From assembly GCF_023347295.1 (NCBI RefSeq), contig NZ_CP094469.1:1302001-1366000 (forward strand): DNA of 64,000 nt, in the 5' to 3' direction. The notes under the pieces were generated by a model, which searched no databases, was not told where the DNA came from, and saw only the letters and a list, made by a program, of their open reading frames with translations. This document shows positions 51,883 to 61,168 of this stretch, piece by piece. Each line of letters begins with the position of its first letter. Positions within the stretch are counted from its first letter, which is position 1. A program made the position numbers and the translations under genes. This stretch comes from Faecalibacterium sp. I3-3-33. Its GTDB lineage: Bacteria; Bacillota; Clostridia; Oscillospirales; Ruminococcaceae.

Positions 51883-51954
51883 GCATTCCAATTGCAGACT
51901 GCGGCTCACCGCAGAAATCCAAGCTTTCCGCACATCGCAAGATGTGCTTTATAT

Positions 51955-52305
51955 GGGGGCGTAAAGGTTTCGACGGGGGGAGCGAGGTCTGGGCAGCGGG
52001 TAGCAGCGGGGGAACTGCTCTATAACTCCTCCAAAAAAATTAACTGACAACAATAATTATCAGTTGCTCGCAGCCTGAGTGCTGCGCGTTCCGCCCACTC
52101 TTGTGTCGTGTGGGGCCGGGGCGTCCTTTAGACACAGCACCTGAACGGACTTAAGCTTTGCGGACCGGCAGGAACTCATGAAGCTACCAAAGCGCTAGCC
52201 TGACGATCGGCGTGGCGCGGCGGGAATGTTGTAGATCGCCTGCACCCGGAGACACCTACACTGAGCTCTTTTCGGACATGGGTTCGACTCCCATCGCCTC
52301 CACCA
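51955..52305 (+). ncRNA. ssrA: tmRNA
   Basis: 351 nt. The acceptor GGGGGCG pairs with CGCCTCC (G3·U as in alanine tRNA), and the T arm GGGTTCGACTCCC and the 3' CACCA are encoded. The tag frame ends at TGA 52076–52078 and reads …L T D N N N Y Q L L A A. The resume codon is not clear: no GCN codon occurs upstream in this frame, so ACT or a nearby codon would have to start it. Confidence 0.95.
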
Positions 52306-52308
52306 GTA

Positions 52309-52347
52309 AAAAAGCCACCTGAAAACTTACGTTTTCAGGTGGCTTTT
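52309..52347 (+). terminator. Terminator after ssrA
   Basis: AAAGCCACCTGAAAA…TTTTCAGGTGGCTTTT stem. It also closes the convergent DUF1836 gene. Confidence 0.9.
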
Positions 52348-52371
52348 GCTATACGGGGCGATGTCGTATTA

Positions 52372-52914
52372 TCACGCCAGATCTGGCAGGATATCCGACC
52401 ACAGAGCCTGCTCCTGCCGCAAGGCATCGAAGCAGCAGTCCAGATACATTTTATTGACTGCGGCAAAAATGGTGCTGCGCAGCAGCAGACGCTCATCATT
52501 GAGCGTAGTCTCCGGCTGGGCTGCCTTGCCGCCGAACACCACAGAAAGACTAGCCTCCAGTTCCTCGCAGAAGATATCGTAGGCTGTTCCGGCGGAGCAG
52601 TGCTCCCGCTGCATTTTAAACAGGGTGTCGATATTTTCGATCGAGAGCACCGTTTTGGAGACTGCAATGTACATCAGGGATGCGATCTGGTCCCGGGTGT
52701 ATTTTTTGCGAATGGGGTGATCCACCACCCCTTTTTTGACGTAGTTGCTCACCATAGAAGGCGTCAGCTCCACCCCGCAGAAGCTGCGGAAGTAGCCGTT
52801 GACGAACTGCACCGTCTGGTCCAGATACAGCCCTACCGAGGGAAGATCGTTGTACCGGGGCAGGGCAAAGCCCGCAGCACACGCCGCAACGCGGAGTTTG
52901 GTTTCAGCTTTCAT
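52372..52914 (-). CDS. DUF1836-family protein
   Basis: 180 residues. LPRYNDLPSVGLYLDQTVQFVNGYF, then LTPSMVSNYVKKGVVDHPIRKKYTRDQIASLMYIAVSKTVLSIENI is the DUF1836 core, which looks like a MerR-type winged helix (SNYVKKG then a two-residue turn and RDQIASL). Such proteins are presumed DNA-binding regulators in Clostridia. The C-terminal half is helical and probably dimerises or senses. The gene stands alone, and its target is unknown. Confidence 0.8.
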   Translation of the reverse strand: MKAETKLRVAACAAGFALPRYNDLPSVGLYLDQTVQFVNGYFRSFCGVELTPSMVSNYVKKGVVDHPIRKKYTRDQIASLMYIAVSKTVLSIENIDTLFKMQREHCSAGTAYDIFCEELEASLSVVFGGKAAQPETTLNDERLLLRSTIFAAVNKMYLDCCFDALRQEQALWSDILPDLA

Positions 52915-53089
52915 AATATCTTGTTCCGTTCATGCTCCTGCGCTTTTTTGCAGGCAGGGACGTTGTTTTTGTGCAAAGGCAGGGCAGTTGCTTTCCGCAA
53001 AAGCACTTCTGCCTGTGAAATAGTATACCGCATTTTGGAAAATTGGTCAACGGGCAACGAAAACTTTGTAAAAGAATTTGAGAAAACAG

Positions 53090-53118
53090 TTGACAGGGTT
53101 TTGAAAAACTGCTATGAT
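53090..53118 (+). promoter_or_regulatory. Promoter for the DegV-like gene
   Basis: TTGACA 53090–53095, spacer 17, TATGAT 53113–53118. Confidence 0.8.
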
Positions 53119-53173
53119 GGTCACAGACAAAGGAATAATCGCGGCTTTGCGCCGCTTGAAAATGGAGAAAAAT

Positions 53174-54022
53174 ATGAAAAGCAAAATCGTTGTAGATTCC
53201 TCTGCAAATGTGTACGAGCTCCCCGATGTAGGGTTTGCCTGTGTGCCGCTGAAGATCCTGACCGACGAGCAGGAGTATGTGGACACCGCAGAGGTGGATG
53301 CTCCCGCGCTGGCCGAGATGATGCGCACCTATAAGGGCCGCACCAGCACCTCCTGCCCCAACATCTCGGACTGGATGGCTGCCTACGAGGGCGCAGACGA
53401 GGTGTACGTTGTGACCATCACCGGTACGCTGTCCGGCGCTTACAACGCCGCGCTGCTGGCGGGCGAGGAGTACGAGCAGAGCCACGAGGGTGCGCGGGTC
53501 TTTGTGCTGGATAGCCTGTCCACCGGTGCGGAGTCCCGGCTGCTGGTAGAACGTCTGGCAGCACTGATCAAGGGCGGCAAGCCCTTTGATACCGTGTGTG
53601 AGGAGATCCGGGCGTACCATGAGCACACCCATCTGCTGTTTGCGCTGGAATCTCTGGCAAACCTTGCCCGCAATGGCCGCGTGAAGCCCGCTGTGGCTGC
53701 GGTGGCGCGGATGTTGGGCATCCGGGTCATCGGTCAGGCCAGCGATGCCGGTGATCTGGAGGTCATTTGCAAGACCCGCGGCGAGCACGGCGCACTGGAG
53801 CGCATGGTGCTGGAAATGAAGGCGCACGGCCTGACCAACGGCCGGGTGCACATCGACCACTGCTGCAACGCTGCCGCTGCGGAGCGGCTGAAGCACATGG
53901 TCCATGCGGTGTTCCCGGAGGCCAAGGTGGAGGTGGGCACCTGCGGCGCTCTGTGCAGCTACTATGCAGAGTACGGCGGCCTGATGGTGGGCTACGAGGA
54001 TAACGAAGCACCCACCGTCTGA
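53174..54022 (+). CDS. DegV/FakB-family fatty-acid-binding protein
   Basis: 282 residues. Binds a fatty acid for the kinase FakA in lipid recycling. It starts KIVVDSSANVYELPDV, then STSCPNISDWMAAY, TITGTLSGAYNAA near 90, VLDSLSTGAESRLLV, and a late IDHCCNAAAAERL; EVGTCGALCSYYAEYGGLMVGY closes the second domain. The conserved STSxP and TGTLSG ligand contacts are present. ATG 53174 has TGGAGA just before; ATG 53162 and 53114 are less well placed. No fakA nearby. Confidence 0.88.
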   Translation: MKSKIVVDSSANVYELPDVGFACVPLKILTDEQEYVDTAEVDAPALAEMMRTYKGRTSTSCPNISDWMAAYEGADEVYVVTITGTLSGAYNAALLAGEEYEQSHEGARVFVLDSLSTGAESRLLVERLAALIKGGKPFDTVCEEIRAYHEHTHLLFALESLANLARNGRVKPAVAAVARMLGIRVIGQASDAGDLEVICKTRGEHGALERMVLEMKAHGLTNGRVHIDHCCNAAAAERLKHMVHAVFPEAKVEVGTCGALCSYYAEYGGLMVGYEDNEAPTV

Positions 54023-54049
54023 GCGTAAAATAGGATACTATGATCTTGA

Positions 54050-54090
54050 TTCACCGGGGCATCTGCGGACGCTCCGGTGAACTTTTTTAT
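54050..54090 (+). terminator. Terminator after the DegV-like gene
   Basis: TTCACCGG…CCGGTGAA stem, then CTTTTTTAT. Confidence 0.8.
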
Positions 54091-54124
54091 AAGGGATAAT
54101 TCCGGTGCACCCGACAGCAAAAAC

Positions 54125-54153
54125 TTGCAAAGGGTGAAAAACCGCGCTATACT
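54125..54153 (+). promoter_or_regulatory. Promoter for cls
   Basis: TTGCAA 54125–54130, spacer 17, TATACT 54148–54153. Confidence 0.75.
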
Positions 54154-54197
54154 TACTTACATTATAGAGGTAAGGAAACACGGGAAGGGGAGAGAAT

Positions 54198-55739
54198 ATG
54201 CTGTTCCGGTTGCCGATCGTCAAGTTTTTCAACCGCATCCTCAACCGCATCACGGTCACGGTGGTGCTGGTGGCGTTGCAGCTTGCATGGCTGGCGTGGG
54301 TGTTTTTTGCCCTCACCACCGGTACGGCACGGGTGTGGGTCACAGGGACACTCAACGGGCTGAGCCTGCTGATCATTCTGTATCTGGTGCGCAAGGACGA
54401 AAACAGTGCCTATAAGGTGGGCTGGATCGCCCTCATCGGGCTGCTGCCGCTGCTGGGCGGGGCACTGTATCTGGCCTTTGGCAACAAGCGCCCTTCCCGC
54501 CGCCTGCGCAGCAAAATGCAGGCAGTGGAGCAGGCACACCGGGCAGACCGCGTCCAGCAGCCCGGGCAGACCGCCAATCTGTGCGACGAAAACCGGGGCG
54601 TGAGCCGCTACCTGACCCAGTACGGCTGCTATCCTGCATGGCAGAACACCACCGCTCGGTATTTCTCCTGCGGCGAAGCCATGTATCCGGCGCTGCTGGC
54701 CGACCTTGAAAAAGCGGAGAAGAGCATCTTTCTGGAGTTTTTCATTGTCAGTCAGGGCAAGATGTGGCAGGGCGTGGAGGACATCCTGCGCCGCAAGGCC
54801 GCGCAGGGGGTGGACGTGCGGCTGATCTACGACGACTTCGGCAGCCTGCTGGGTCTGCCCAAGGACTTTGTGGTGCGCATGGAGCGGGCGCATATCCGCT
54901 GCATCCCCTTTAACCCGGTGGTGCCGCTGCTTTCGCTGGTGATGAACCACCGCGACCACCGCAAGATCGTGGTGATAGACGGCAAGGTGGCCTACACCGG
55001 CGGCATCAATCTGGCAGACGAATATATCAACGCAATCACCCGCTTCGGCTACTGGAAGGACGCGGGCCTGCGCATCGAGGGCGCTGCGGTGTGGAACTTT
55101 ACCGTAACGTTTCTGGATTTCTGGAACGCCTTCCGTCCCTTTGAGCAGGATTACAGCGCCTTCCGTCCGCAGTTTGCGGTGCTGCCTGCCAGCGATGGGG
55201 TAGTGCAGCCCTACGCGGACAGCCCGCTGGACGAGGAGCCGGTGGCAGAAACGGTCTATCTGGATATTTTGGCACAATCACAGCAGTACGTTTATTTTTA
55301 TACGCCCTATCTCGCCATTGGCGAGGAAATGCTGGACGCGCTGCGCAACGCCGCCAAGCGCGGGGTGGATGTGCGGCTGGTGCTGCCGGGCATCCCGGAC
55401 AAAAAGCTGGTGTTCCGGCTGAGCCGCTCGTACTATCTGCCCCTGCTGCGGGCGGGGGTGCGCATCTACGAGTACACCCCGGGCTTCCTCCACGCCAAGT
55501 GCTGCGTCAGCGATGACCGTGCGGCGGTGGTGGGCAGCATCAATATGGACTACCGCAGTATGTTCCTGCACTTCGAGTGCGGGGTGTTGCTGCTGCAAAA
55601 CAGTCAGGTGCTGGCTTTGCGGGACGATGTGCGCCGCACCCTGCCCCAGTGCCGGGAGGTGCAGTGTGCGGACTGCCGCACCGGGCTGGCCGGTACGGTG
55701 CTGGACAGCGTACTGCGGCTGCTTAGCCCGCTGATGTAA
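54198..55739 (+). CDS. cls: Cardiolipin synthase
   Basis: 513 residues. Joins two phosphatidylglycerols to cardiolipin at the membrane. Two N-terminal TM helices (about 15–45 and 50–95), then two phospholipase-D HKD motifs: NHRDHRKIVVIDGK near 252 and FLHAKCCVSDDRAAVVGSINMDYRS near 430. GGGGAGAG precedes the ATG. It appears monocistronic. The length and both motifs are standard for bacterial ClsA-type enzymes. Confidence 0.95.
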   Translation: MLFRLPIVKFFNRILNRITVTVVLVALQLAWLAWVFFALTTGTARVWVTGTLNGLSLLIILYLVRKDENSAYKVGWIALIGLLPLLGGALYLAFGNKRPSRRLRSKMQAVEQAHRADRVQQPGQTANLCDENRGVSRYLTQYGCYPAWQNTTARYFSCGEAMYPALLADLEKAEKSIFLEFFIVSQGKMWQGVEDILRRKAAQGVDVRLIYDDFGSLLGLPKDFVVRMERAHIRCIPFNPVVPLLSLVMNHRDHRKIVVIDGKVAYTGGINLADEYINAITRFGYWKDAGLRIEGAAVWNFTVTFLDFWNAFRPFEQDYSAFRPQFAVLPASDGVVQPYADSPLDEEPVAETVYLDILAQSQQYVYFYTPYLAIGEEMLDALRNAAKRGVDVRLVLPGIPDKKLVFRLSRSYYLPLLRAGVRIYEYTPGFLHAKCCVSDDRAAVVGSINMDYRSMFLHFECGVLLLQNSQVLALRDDVRRTLPQCREVQCADCRTGLAGTVLDSVLRLLSPLM

Positions 55740-55831
55740 ACACCTGCTCATAAAATCCCGCGCGGCGGGGTACACTAGCTCCAAAGCCTGCGTCTGCAAT
55801 GCAGGCACGGAAAGGGAGCGTATGTGACGAT

Positions 55832-56860
55832 ATGAAACAGGCATCGCGATGGTTTTTGTGCTGCACGCTGGCGGCAGCACTGGCATTGACCGGCTGCGGC
55901 AGGGGAAGCTCCGGCAGCAGCTCCGGCCCGATGAGCGGCAGCACCTCTGCGGGCAGCAGCGCGGCGCAAAGCGCGGCGTGGCGCACCGGGCTGGGGGTTC
56001 TGACCGAGACGACCGGCACAGACCGTGCGGGCAACATCCACACCGTGGCGGCTGCCGTGCTGCTGGATGCAGACGGCAAGCTGGCAGGGGTAACACTGGA
56101 CGAGCTGGAGCTTTCAGTCAGTGCGGACGGCACCGGCAAGGTGACCACCCCCACCGACACCCGCACCAAGCGCCAGAAAGGGAAAGACTACCCACTGGCA
56201 GAGGTGTCCGGCCTGAAAAAGGGCTGGGCAGAGCAGGCAGATGCCTTTGGCAGTTGGCTTGAGGGCAAGACCCCGGACGAAGTGAAGAAGCTGAAAACGG
56301 ATGCGGACGGCAAATCCACCGACGCGGACCTTCTCTCCGGCTGCACCATCGCGGTGGACCGCTACCGGGATGCCGTCGTCCGCGCCTGTGAGAATGCGCA
56401 GGTGCTGGGCGCTGCCCGGGGTGATACGGTCAAACTGGGCGTAGAAGTGGCAGAAATGCCGCAGGGGCTTGCGGGCACAGATGACAAGGACGCGCAGGTA
56501 CAGGCAAAAATCACGCTGGCGGTGGTGACCATGGACGAGAACGCCCGGGTGACCAGCGCCATCGGCGATATGACCGAGCCGGAGCTGACCGTCAGCGCGG
56601 ACGGTACAGTGTCTGCCCCGCGTGAGCCGGTCTACACCAAAAACGAGCTTGGCGACCGCTACGGAATGCGCAGTGCAAGCGCGTTAGGCAAGGAGTGGTA
56701 CGAGCATAGCGCAGGCTGGTGCGGCTACCTGAAGGGCAAAAACGCCGTGGAGATCGGAAAACTTTCCGCAGACGGCACGGACGCTGACCTGAAGGCGCTG
56801 TGCACCATCTCGGTCACCGACCTGCAAAAGGCGGTACTAAAGGCCATGGCGGAGCAGTAG
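55832..56860 (+). CDS. Lipoprotein with two tandem FMN-binding-like repeats
   Basis: 342 residues. Lipobox LALTGC near residue 21, then a Ser/Gly-rich tether (about 25–55). Two similar domains follow, at about 60–200 and 215–340. Both carry an AVVLLDADGKLAGVTLDELELSVSADG/AVVTMDENARVTSAIGDMTEPELTVSADG strand, a YPLAEV/DRYGMR block, a KGWAEQADAFGSWLEGK/KEWYEHSAGWCGYLKGK block and TDADLLSGCTI/TDADLKALCTI. The second domain ends TDLQKAVLKAMAEQ. No FMN-attachment motif (S/TGAT) is seen, so it is a duplicated extracellular domain of unknown role. The site for ATG 55832, GGGAG, is ~13 bases away. Confidence 0.72.
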   Translation: MKQASRWFLCCTLAAALALTGCGRGSSGSSSGPMSGSTSAGSSAAQSAAWRTGLGVLTETTGTDRAGNIHTVAAAVLLDADGKLAGVTLDELELSVSADGTGKVTTPTDTRTKRQKGKDYPLAEVSGLKKGWAEQADAFGSWLEGKTPDEVKKLKTDADGKSTDADLLSGCTIAVDRYRDAVVRACENAQVLGAARGDTVKLGVEVAEMPQGLAGTDDKDAQVQAKITLAVVTMDENARVTSAIGDMTEPELTVSADGTVSAPREPVYTKNELGDRYGMRSASALGKEWYEHSAGWCGYLKGKNAVEIGKLSADGTDADLKALCTISVTDLQKAVLKAMAEQ

Positions 56861-56888
56861 GGGCGATTTAAAAATACTATTATAATTT

Positions 56889-56929
56889 GTGGCTCAGAAA
56901 CGCCTACAGGCGTTTCTGAGCCATTTTTC
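56889..56929 (+). terminator. Terminator after the duplicated-domain lipoprotein
   Basis: GGCTCAGAAACGCC…GGCGTTTCTGAGCC, then ATTTTTC. Confidence 0.9.
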
Positions 56930-57005
56930 ATGTACATTTTCCCACAAAAAGCGGGCTTATGGGCGGGACAAAGCAGTGCATTGTGCAAAAAATACAGATT
57001 TCCTC

Positions 57006-57034
57006 TTGCAAAACGGCGGCAAACGCGCTATTCT
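57006..57034 (+). promoter_or_regulatory. Promoter for the amino-acid ABC operon
   Basis: TTGCAA 57006–57011, spacer 17, TATTCT 57029–57034. Confidence 0.7.
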
Positions 57035-57122
57035 ATAACCACAGTTTACCACTTTAGCATGGTAAAATGATAAATCGAGAGGGAAGCGGGACGGCGAACG
57101 TCCCCTATGGGAGGAAAAAGAT

Positions 57123-57965
57123 ATGAAACTCAAGCGTATTGCAAGTGCATTTCTGGCCGGTGCTCTGGCACTGAGCCTTGCAGCCTGCGGCGGCAGTGCA
57201 TCCACCTCTGCGGCGGCGTCTGCGTCCGGCAGTGCAGCCGGTTCGGCTTCTGCCGCAGCAGGCAGCGATCTGGATTACATCAAGGGCAAGGGCAAAATGG
57301 TCATCGGCTATACCGTGTACGAGCCCATGAACTACACCGATGCCGACGGCAACTTTACCGGCTTTGATACCGAGCTTGCCACTGCTGTGTGCGCAAAGCT
57401 GGGCGTAGAGCCGGAGTTTGTGGAGATCAACTGGGACACCAAGGTGGTGGAGCTGGACGCCAAGAGCATCGACTGTATCTGGAACGGCATGACCTTGACC
57501 GAGGATATCATGGCCAACACAGCCACCACCAAGGCCTACGCCAAGAATGCACAGGTCGTGGTGGTAAAGGAGGACACCGCCTACACCTCCACCGCCGACC
57601 TTGCCGGTAAGACCGTAGTAGCCGAGGCCGGTTCCGCCGGTGAGGCTGCCATTCAGGGCGATGAAAACCTTGCCAAGGCAGACTACGTTTCTAAGAGCGT
57701 GCAGACCGACTGCCTGATGGAAGTGGCTGCCGGTACGGCAGATGCCGCTGTGCTGGATCTGACCCTTGCCAATGCCATGATCGGTGAGGGCACCGACTAC
57801 GCAAGCCTTGCGATCGTGGATGAGCTGAACGCGGAGGAGTACGGCGTGGCTTTCCGCAAGGGCAGTGATGCCGCCGCCGCAGTGGACGCCGCCTTTGATG
57901 AGCTGAAGGCCGACGGCACCATGCAGGCACTGGCCGAGAAGTACGAGCTGGCGCTGGCCGACTGA
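57123..57965 (+). CDS. Amino-acid ABC transporter substrate-binding lipoprotein
   Basis: 280 residues. Lipobox LSLAACGG near 21, an Ala/Ser-rich tether to ~50, then the SBP_bac_3 fold: GKMVIGYTVYEPMNYTDADGNFTGFDTELATAVCAKLG, VEINWDTKVVELDAKSIDCIWNGMTLTEDI, and a late AAVDAAFDELKADGTMQALAEKY. This is the polar-amino-acid (PAAT, glutamine/cystine-like) class; the exact ligand is unclear. Permease and ATPase follow at once, so this is the first gene of a three-gene operon. AGGAAAA precedes the ATG. Confidence 0.9.
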   Translation: MKLKRIASAFLAGALALSLAACGGSASTSAAASASGSAAGSASAAAGSDLDYIKGKGKMVIGYTVYEPMNYTDADGNFTGFDTELATAVCAKLGVEPEFVEINWDTKVVELDAKSIDCIWNGMTLTEDIMANTATTKAYAKNAQVVVVKEDTAYTSTADLAGKTVVAEAGSAGEAAIQGDENLAKADYVSKSVQTDCLMEVAAGTADAAVLDLTLANAMIGEGTDYASLAIVDELNAEEYGVAFRKGSDAAAAVDAAFDELKADGTMQALAEKYELALAD

Positions 57966-58003
57966 GCCGGGCGTAAAACAAAACGATAGATGGGTGTGTT
58001 TTT

Positions 58004-58657
58004 GTGTCTGTGATCCTTGGGCGCCTTTCCGGCGCGTTCCTGCTCAACTGTGAGCTGTTTGCCCTTACGCTGCTGTTTGCGCTGCCGCTGGGGCTGGTGG
58101 TGGCCTTTGGCTCCATGAGCCGGTGCAGGCTGCTGTCCGGTGCGGTAAAGACCTTTGTCTGGGTCATCCGCGGTACGCCGCTGATGCTGCAGATCATCGT
58201 CATTTATCTGGGCCCGGGTCTGCTGGGCATGAATAATCCGTGGCCCTCCGGCTCCGGCGGACGCATGGTGGCGGCGGTGGTGGCCTTTGCCATCAACTAC
58301 GCCTGCTATTTTTCAGAGATCTACCGCGGCGGCATCGAGGCGGTGCCCAAAGGGCAGACCGAGGCCGGGCAGGTGCTGGGCATGACCCGCACGCAGATCT
58401 TTTTCAAGGTCACCCTTTTGCAGGTGGTCAAGCGCATTCTGCCGCCCATGGGCAACGAGATCATCACCCTTGTCAAGGACACCTCGCTGGCAAATACCAT
58501 CGCCAACAAGGAGATCATCATGATGGCCAAGGAGTACAGCGCAAAAGGCCTGATCTGGCCGCTGTTCTCCACGGCGCTGTTCTTCCTTGTGTTCGTAGGC
58601 GCGCTCACCCTGCTGTTCAACTGGGCTGAAAAGAAACTGGATTATTTCCGCTGCTGA
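58004..58657 (+). CDS. Amino-acid ABC transporter permease
   Basis: 217 residues, about five TM helices. It has the PAAT permease EAA loop: YRGGIEAVPKGQTEAGQVLGMTRTQIFFKV (about 106–136), then LPPMGNEIITLVKDTSLANTI. Start GTG 58004 is used because the upstream in-frame codons contain no better start; only a weak GGGTG precedes it. The 38-base gap to the binding-protein gene and 16-base gap to the ATPase fit one operon. Confidence 0.88.
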   Translation: MSVILGRLSGAFLLNCELFALTLLFALPLGLVVAFGSMSRCRLLSGAVKTFVWVIRGTPLMLQIIVIYLGPGLLGMNNPWPSGSGGRMVAAVVAFAINYACYFSEIYRGGIEAVPKGQTEAGQVLGMTRTQIFFKVTLLQVVKRILPPMGNEIITLVKDTSLANTIANKEIIMMAKEYSAKGLIWPLFSTALFFLVFVGALTLLFNWAEKKLDYFRC

Positions 58658-58673
58658 GGAGGTTTTTAAGAAT

Positions 58674-59456
58674 ATGGCATTACTGGAAGCCTCCGGCATT
58701 GGCAAAAATTTCGGAGATACAAAGGTCTTAAAGGATATTTCTCTTACTTTGGAGCAGGGCGAAGCGCTGGCCATCATCGGCTCGTCCGGCTCCGGCAAGA
58801 CCACACTGCTGCGCTGCCTGAACTTTCTGGAGCGGCCGGACACCGGCTGCATCCGGGTGAACGGCGAGACCATGTGGGACGCCGCCGACCCCGCCACCCA
58901 GCGGGAGAGCGAGATCCGCAAAAAGCGGCTGCACTTCGGGCTGGTGTTCCAGAACTTCAACCTTTTCCCGCAGTATACCGCCTTGCAGAATGTGATGCTG
59001 GCAGGGGAGCTGCTGGCAAAGGAGCGCCCGGACTACCGCGCCAACAAAAAGTCGGTGCACGCCCAGCTGGAACAGCAGGCGCGGGAGCTGCTGGCGCAGA
59101 TGGGACTTTCGGAGCGGGCAGACCACTACCCGCACCAGCTTTCCGGCGGGCAGCAGCAGCGGGTGGCCATTGCCCGGGCGCTGGCACTGCACCCGGACAT
59201 CCTCTGCTTCGACGAGCCCACCAGCGCCCTTGACCCGGAACTGACCGGTGAGGTGCTGCGGGTGCTGCGGGAGCTGGCCGACCGCAAGACCACCATGATC
59301 ATCGTGACCCATGAGATGCACTTTGCCCGGGATGTGGCTGACCGCATCCTGTTCATGGACGGCGGTGTGGTGGTGGAGGAAGGCCCTGCAAAGCAGCTGA
59401 TCGACCACCCACGCGAACAGCGCACCAAACAGTTTCTGGCACACTACACGGAGTGA
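58674..59456 (+). CDS. Amino-acid ABC transporter ATP-binding protein
   Basis: 260 residues. Walker A IGSSGSGKTTLLRCLN near residue 38, Q-loop VFQNFNLFPQYTALQNVM, signature LSGGQQQRVAIARAL near 158, Walker B ILCFDEPTSALDPE, and the switch histidine in VTHEM. This is the typical PAAT (GlnQ-like) ATPase and energises the permease upstream. GAGGAGG precedes the ATG. It ends the operon; ~55 bases later the MATE promoter starts. Confidence 0.95.
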   Translation: MALLEASGIGKNFGDTKVLKDISLTLEQGEALAIIGSSGSGKTTLLRCLNFLERPDTGCIRVNGETMWDAADPATQRESEIRKKRLHFGLVFQNFNLFPQYTALQNVMLAGELLAKERPDYRANKKSVHAQLEQQARELLAQMGLSERADHYPHQLSGGQQQRVAIARALALHPDILCFDEPTSALDPELTGEVLRVLRELADRKTTMIIVTHEMHFARDVADRILFMDGGVVVEEGPAKQLIDHPREQRTKQFLAHYTE

Positions 59457-59511
59457 GCAAAATCACCAATTCTTTACGCAAAAAAGCGGAAATGTTGATG
59501 CAAACCAAATC

Positions 59512-59540
59512 TTGCAAAACCGGCGCTGCTCCGCTATAAT
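59512..59540 (+). promoter_or_regulatory. Promoter for the second MATE gene
   Basis: TTGCAA 59512–59517, spacer 17, TATAAT 59535–59540. Confidence 0.8.
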
Positions 59541-59647
59541 ACCACTCATGAATCCTTACAACGTCCTGCCGCTTTTCCGGCAGGGCGTTTTTCACGGCAA
59601 AAAATGCAAACATCCATCTTTTTTGTGTGGGCAGGAGGTATATTTCC

Positions 59648-61009
59648 ATGACCAAAGATATGACGCAGGGCAGCCCGCTGAAGCTGATCCTTGCCTTTGC
59701 TGTGCCGCTGATGCTGGGCAGCCTGTTCCAGCAGTTCTACAATCTGGCCGATACCATCATCGTGGGTCGGTTCGTGGGCGTGGAGGCGCTGGCGGCGGTA
59801 GGCAGCGTGGGCGGCCTGAACTATCTGGTGCTGGGTTTTGTCAACGGCATTGCCTGCGGCTTTTCCATCCCCATCTCATGGACCTTCGGTGCCCGCGACC
59901 ACCACGAGATGCGCCGCTACACCGCTAATACCGTGTGGCTGTCTGTTGCATTTGCCACGGTGCTCACCATCGTTACGGTGGCTATGACCCGGCTGGTGCT
60001 GGTGTGGACGAACACCCCGGCCGATATCATCGACCTTGCGGATGTGTATATCCGCACCATTTTTGCGGGCATCCCTTTCACCCTGCTCTATAACGTGACC
60101 AGCGCCCTGATGCGTGCACTGGGCGACAGCAAGCGCCCGCTGTATTTTCTGCTGGTGGCCAGCGTGCTGAACATCGGGCTGGACCTTGCCTGCATCATTG
60201 TGTTCAACATGGGCGTGTTCGGCGCCGCCTTTGCCACCGTGTTCAGTCAGGCTGTGGCGGGCATCGGCAGCCTTATTTACATCATGCGCCACTACCCGGA
60301 ACTGCGCTGGAATAAGGAAGAAGGCCGCATCAGCGCACCGCACTGCGCAAAGCTTTGCGCCATGGGCATCCCCATGGGCTTGCAGTGCAGCATTACCGCC
60401 ATTGGCAGTGTGGTGCTGCAGGGCGCAGTGAACGGTCTGGGCAGCGGCATCGTGGCCGCGCAGACCGCCGGCGGCAAGGCTGCGCAGTTCCTCAGCGTGC
60501 CGCTGGAGAGCATCGGCACCGCCATGACCACCTACACCAGCCAGAATATGGGCGCGAAGGATCTGGATCGCGTGAACCGCGGCGTGAACACCGCACTGGG
60601 CATCGGCTGCGTGTACAGCGTGGCCTCCTTCCTCATCCTGCGCGTGCTGGATAAGCCCCTGATCGGCCTGTTTTTGGACGCAGGCGAGACCGCCATTATG
60701 GCCAATGCGCAGGACTTCATCTTCTGGAACAGTGTGTTCTACATCCCGCTGGCAGTGCTTATCATCTACCGCTACACCATTCAGGGTCTGGGCCACTCCG
60801 GCCTTGCCATGTTTGCCGGTGTGGCCGAGATGATCGCCCGCGCCATGGTGGGCTTCTGGTTCGTGCCGCTGTGGGGCTACTTTGCCGCCTGCATCGCAAA
60901 CCCGGTGGCATGGTTCTTTGCCTGCTTCTTCCTGATCCCGGCCTATTTTGTGGTGTTCCGCAGACTGCAAAAGGAAAAGCAGCAGGAAGCCGCCGCAAAG
61001 GCACAGTAA
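59648..61009 (+). CDS. MATE-family efflux transporter
   Basis: 453 residues, 12 predicted TM helices. It starts MTQGSPLKLILAFAVPLMLGSLFQQFYNLADTIIVGRFVGVEALAAVGSVG, the MATE opening, and has the second-half repeat around LCAMGIPMGLQCSITAIGSVVLQGAVN. GGAGG precedes ATG 59648; the frame open to 59627 lacks a site. Multidrug or metabolite export, specificity unknown. The sequence is not close to the gene at 35794. Confidence 0.9.
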   Translation: MTKDMTQGSPLKLILAFAVPLMLGSLFQQFYNLADTIIVGRFVGVEALAAVGSVGGLNYLVLGFVNGIACGFSIPISWTFGARDHHEMRRYTANTVWLSVAFATVLTIVTVAMTRLVLVWTNTPADIIDLADVYIRTIFAGIPFTLLYNVTSALMRALGDSKRPLYFLLVASVLNIGLDLACIIVFNMGVFGAAFATVFSQAVAGIGSLIYIMRHYPELRWNKEEGRISAPHCAKLCAMGIPMGLQCSITAIGSVVLQGAVNGLGSGIVAAQTAGGKAAQFLSVPLESIGTAMTTYTSQNMGAKDLDRVNRGVNTALGIGCVYSVASFLILRVLDKPLIGLFLDAGETAIMANAQDFIFWNSVFYIPLAVLIIYRYTIQGLGHSGLAMFAGVAEMIARAMVGFWFVPLWGYFAACIANPVAWFFACFFLIPAYFVVFRRLQKEKQQEAAAKAQ

Positions 61010-61168
61010 GGGTTCACAAAAAGTGCTTTTTCTTTTCGCCTTTTCATGCTATAATAACAGGTAAATACGGCTTTGCCGTAACAGGGCAGGGCAGGGGCAA
61101 ACCTGCACTGCCGGGGCAATGCCCGCAATTGCGGCGGGCGGGAAATACAAAAAGAGAGGCGAATCGAG

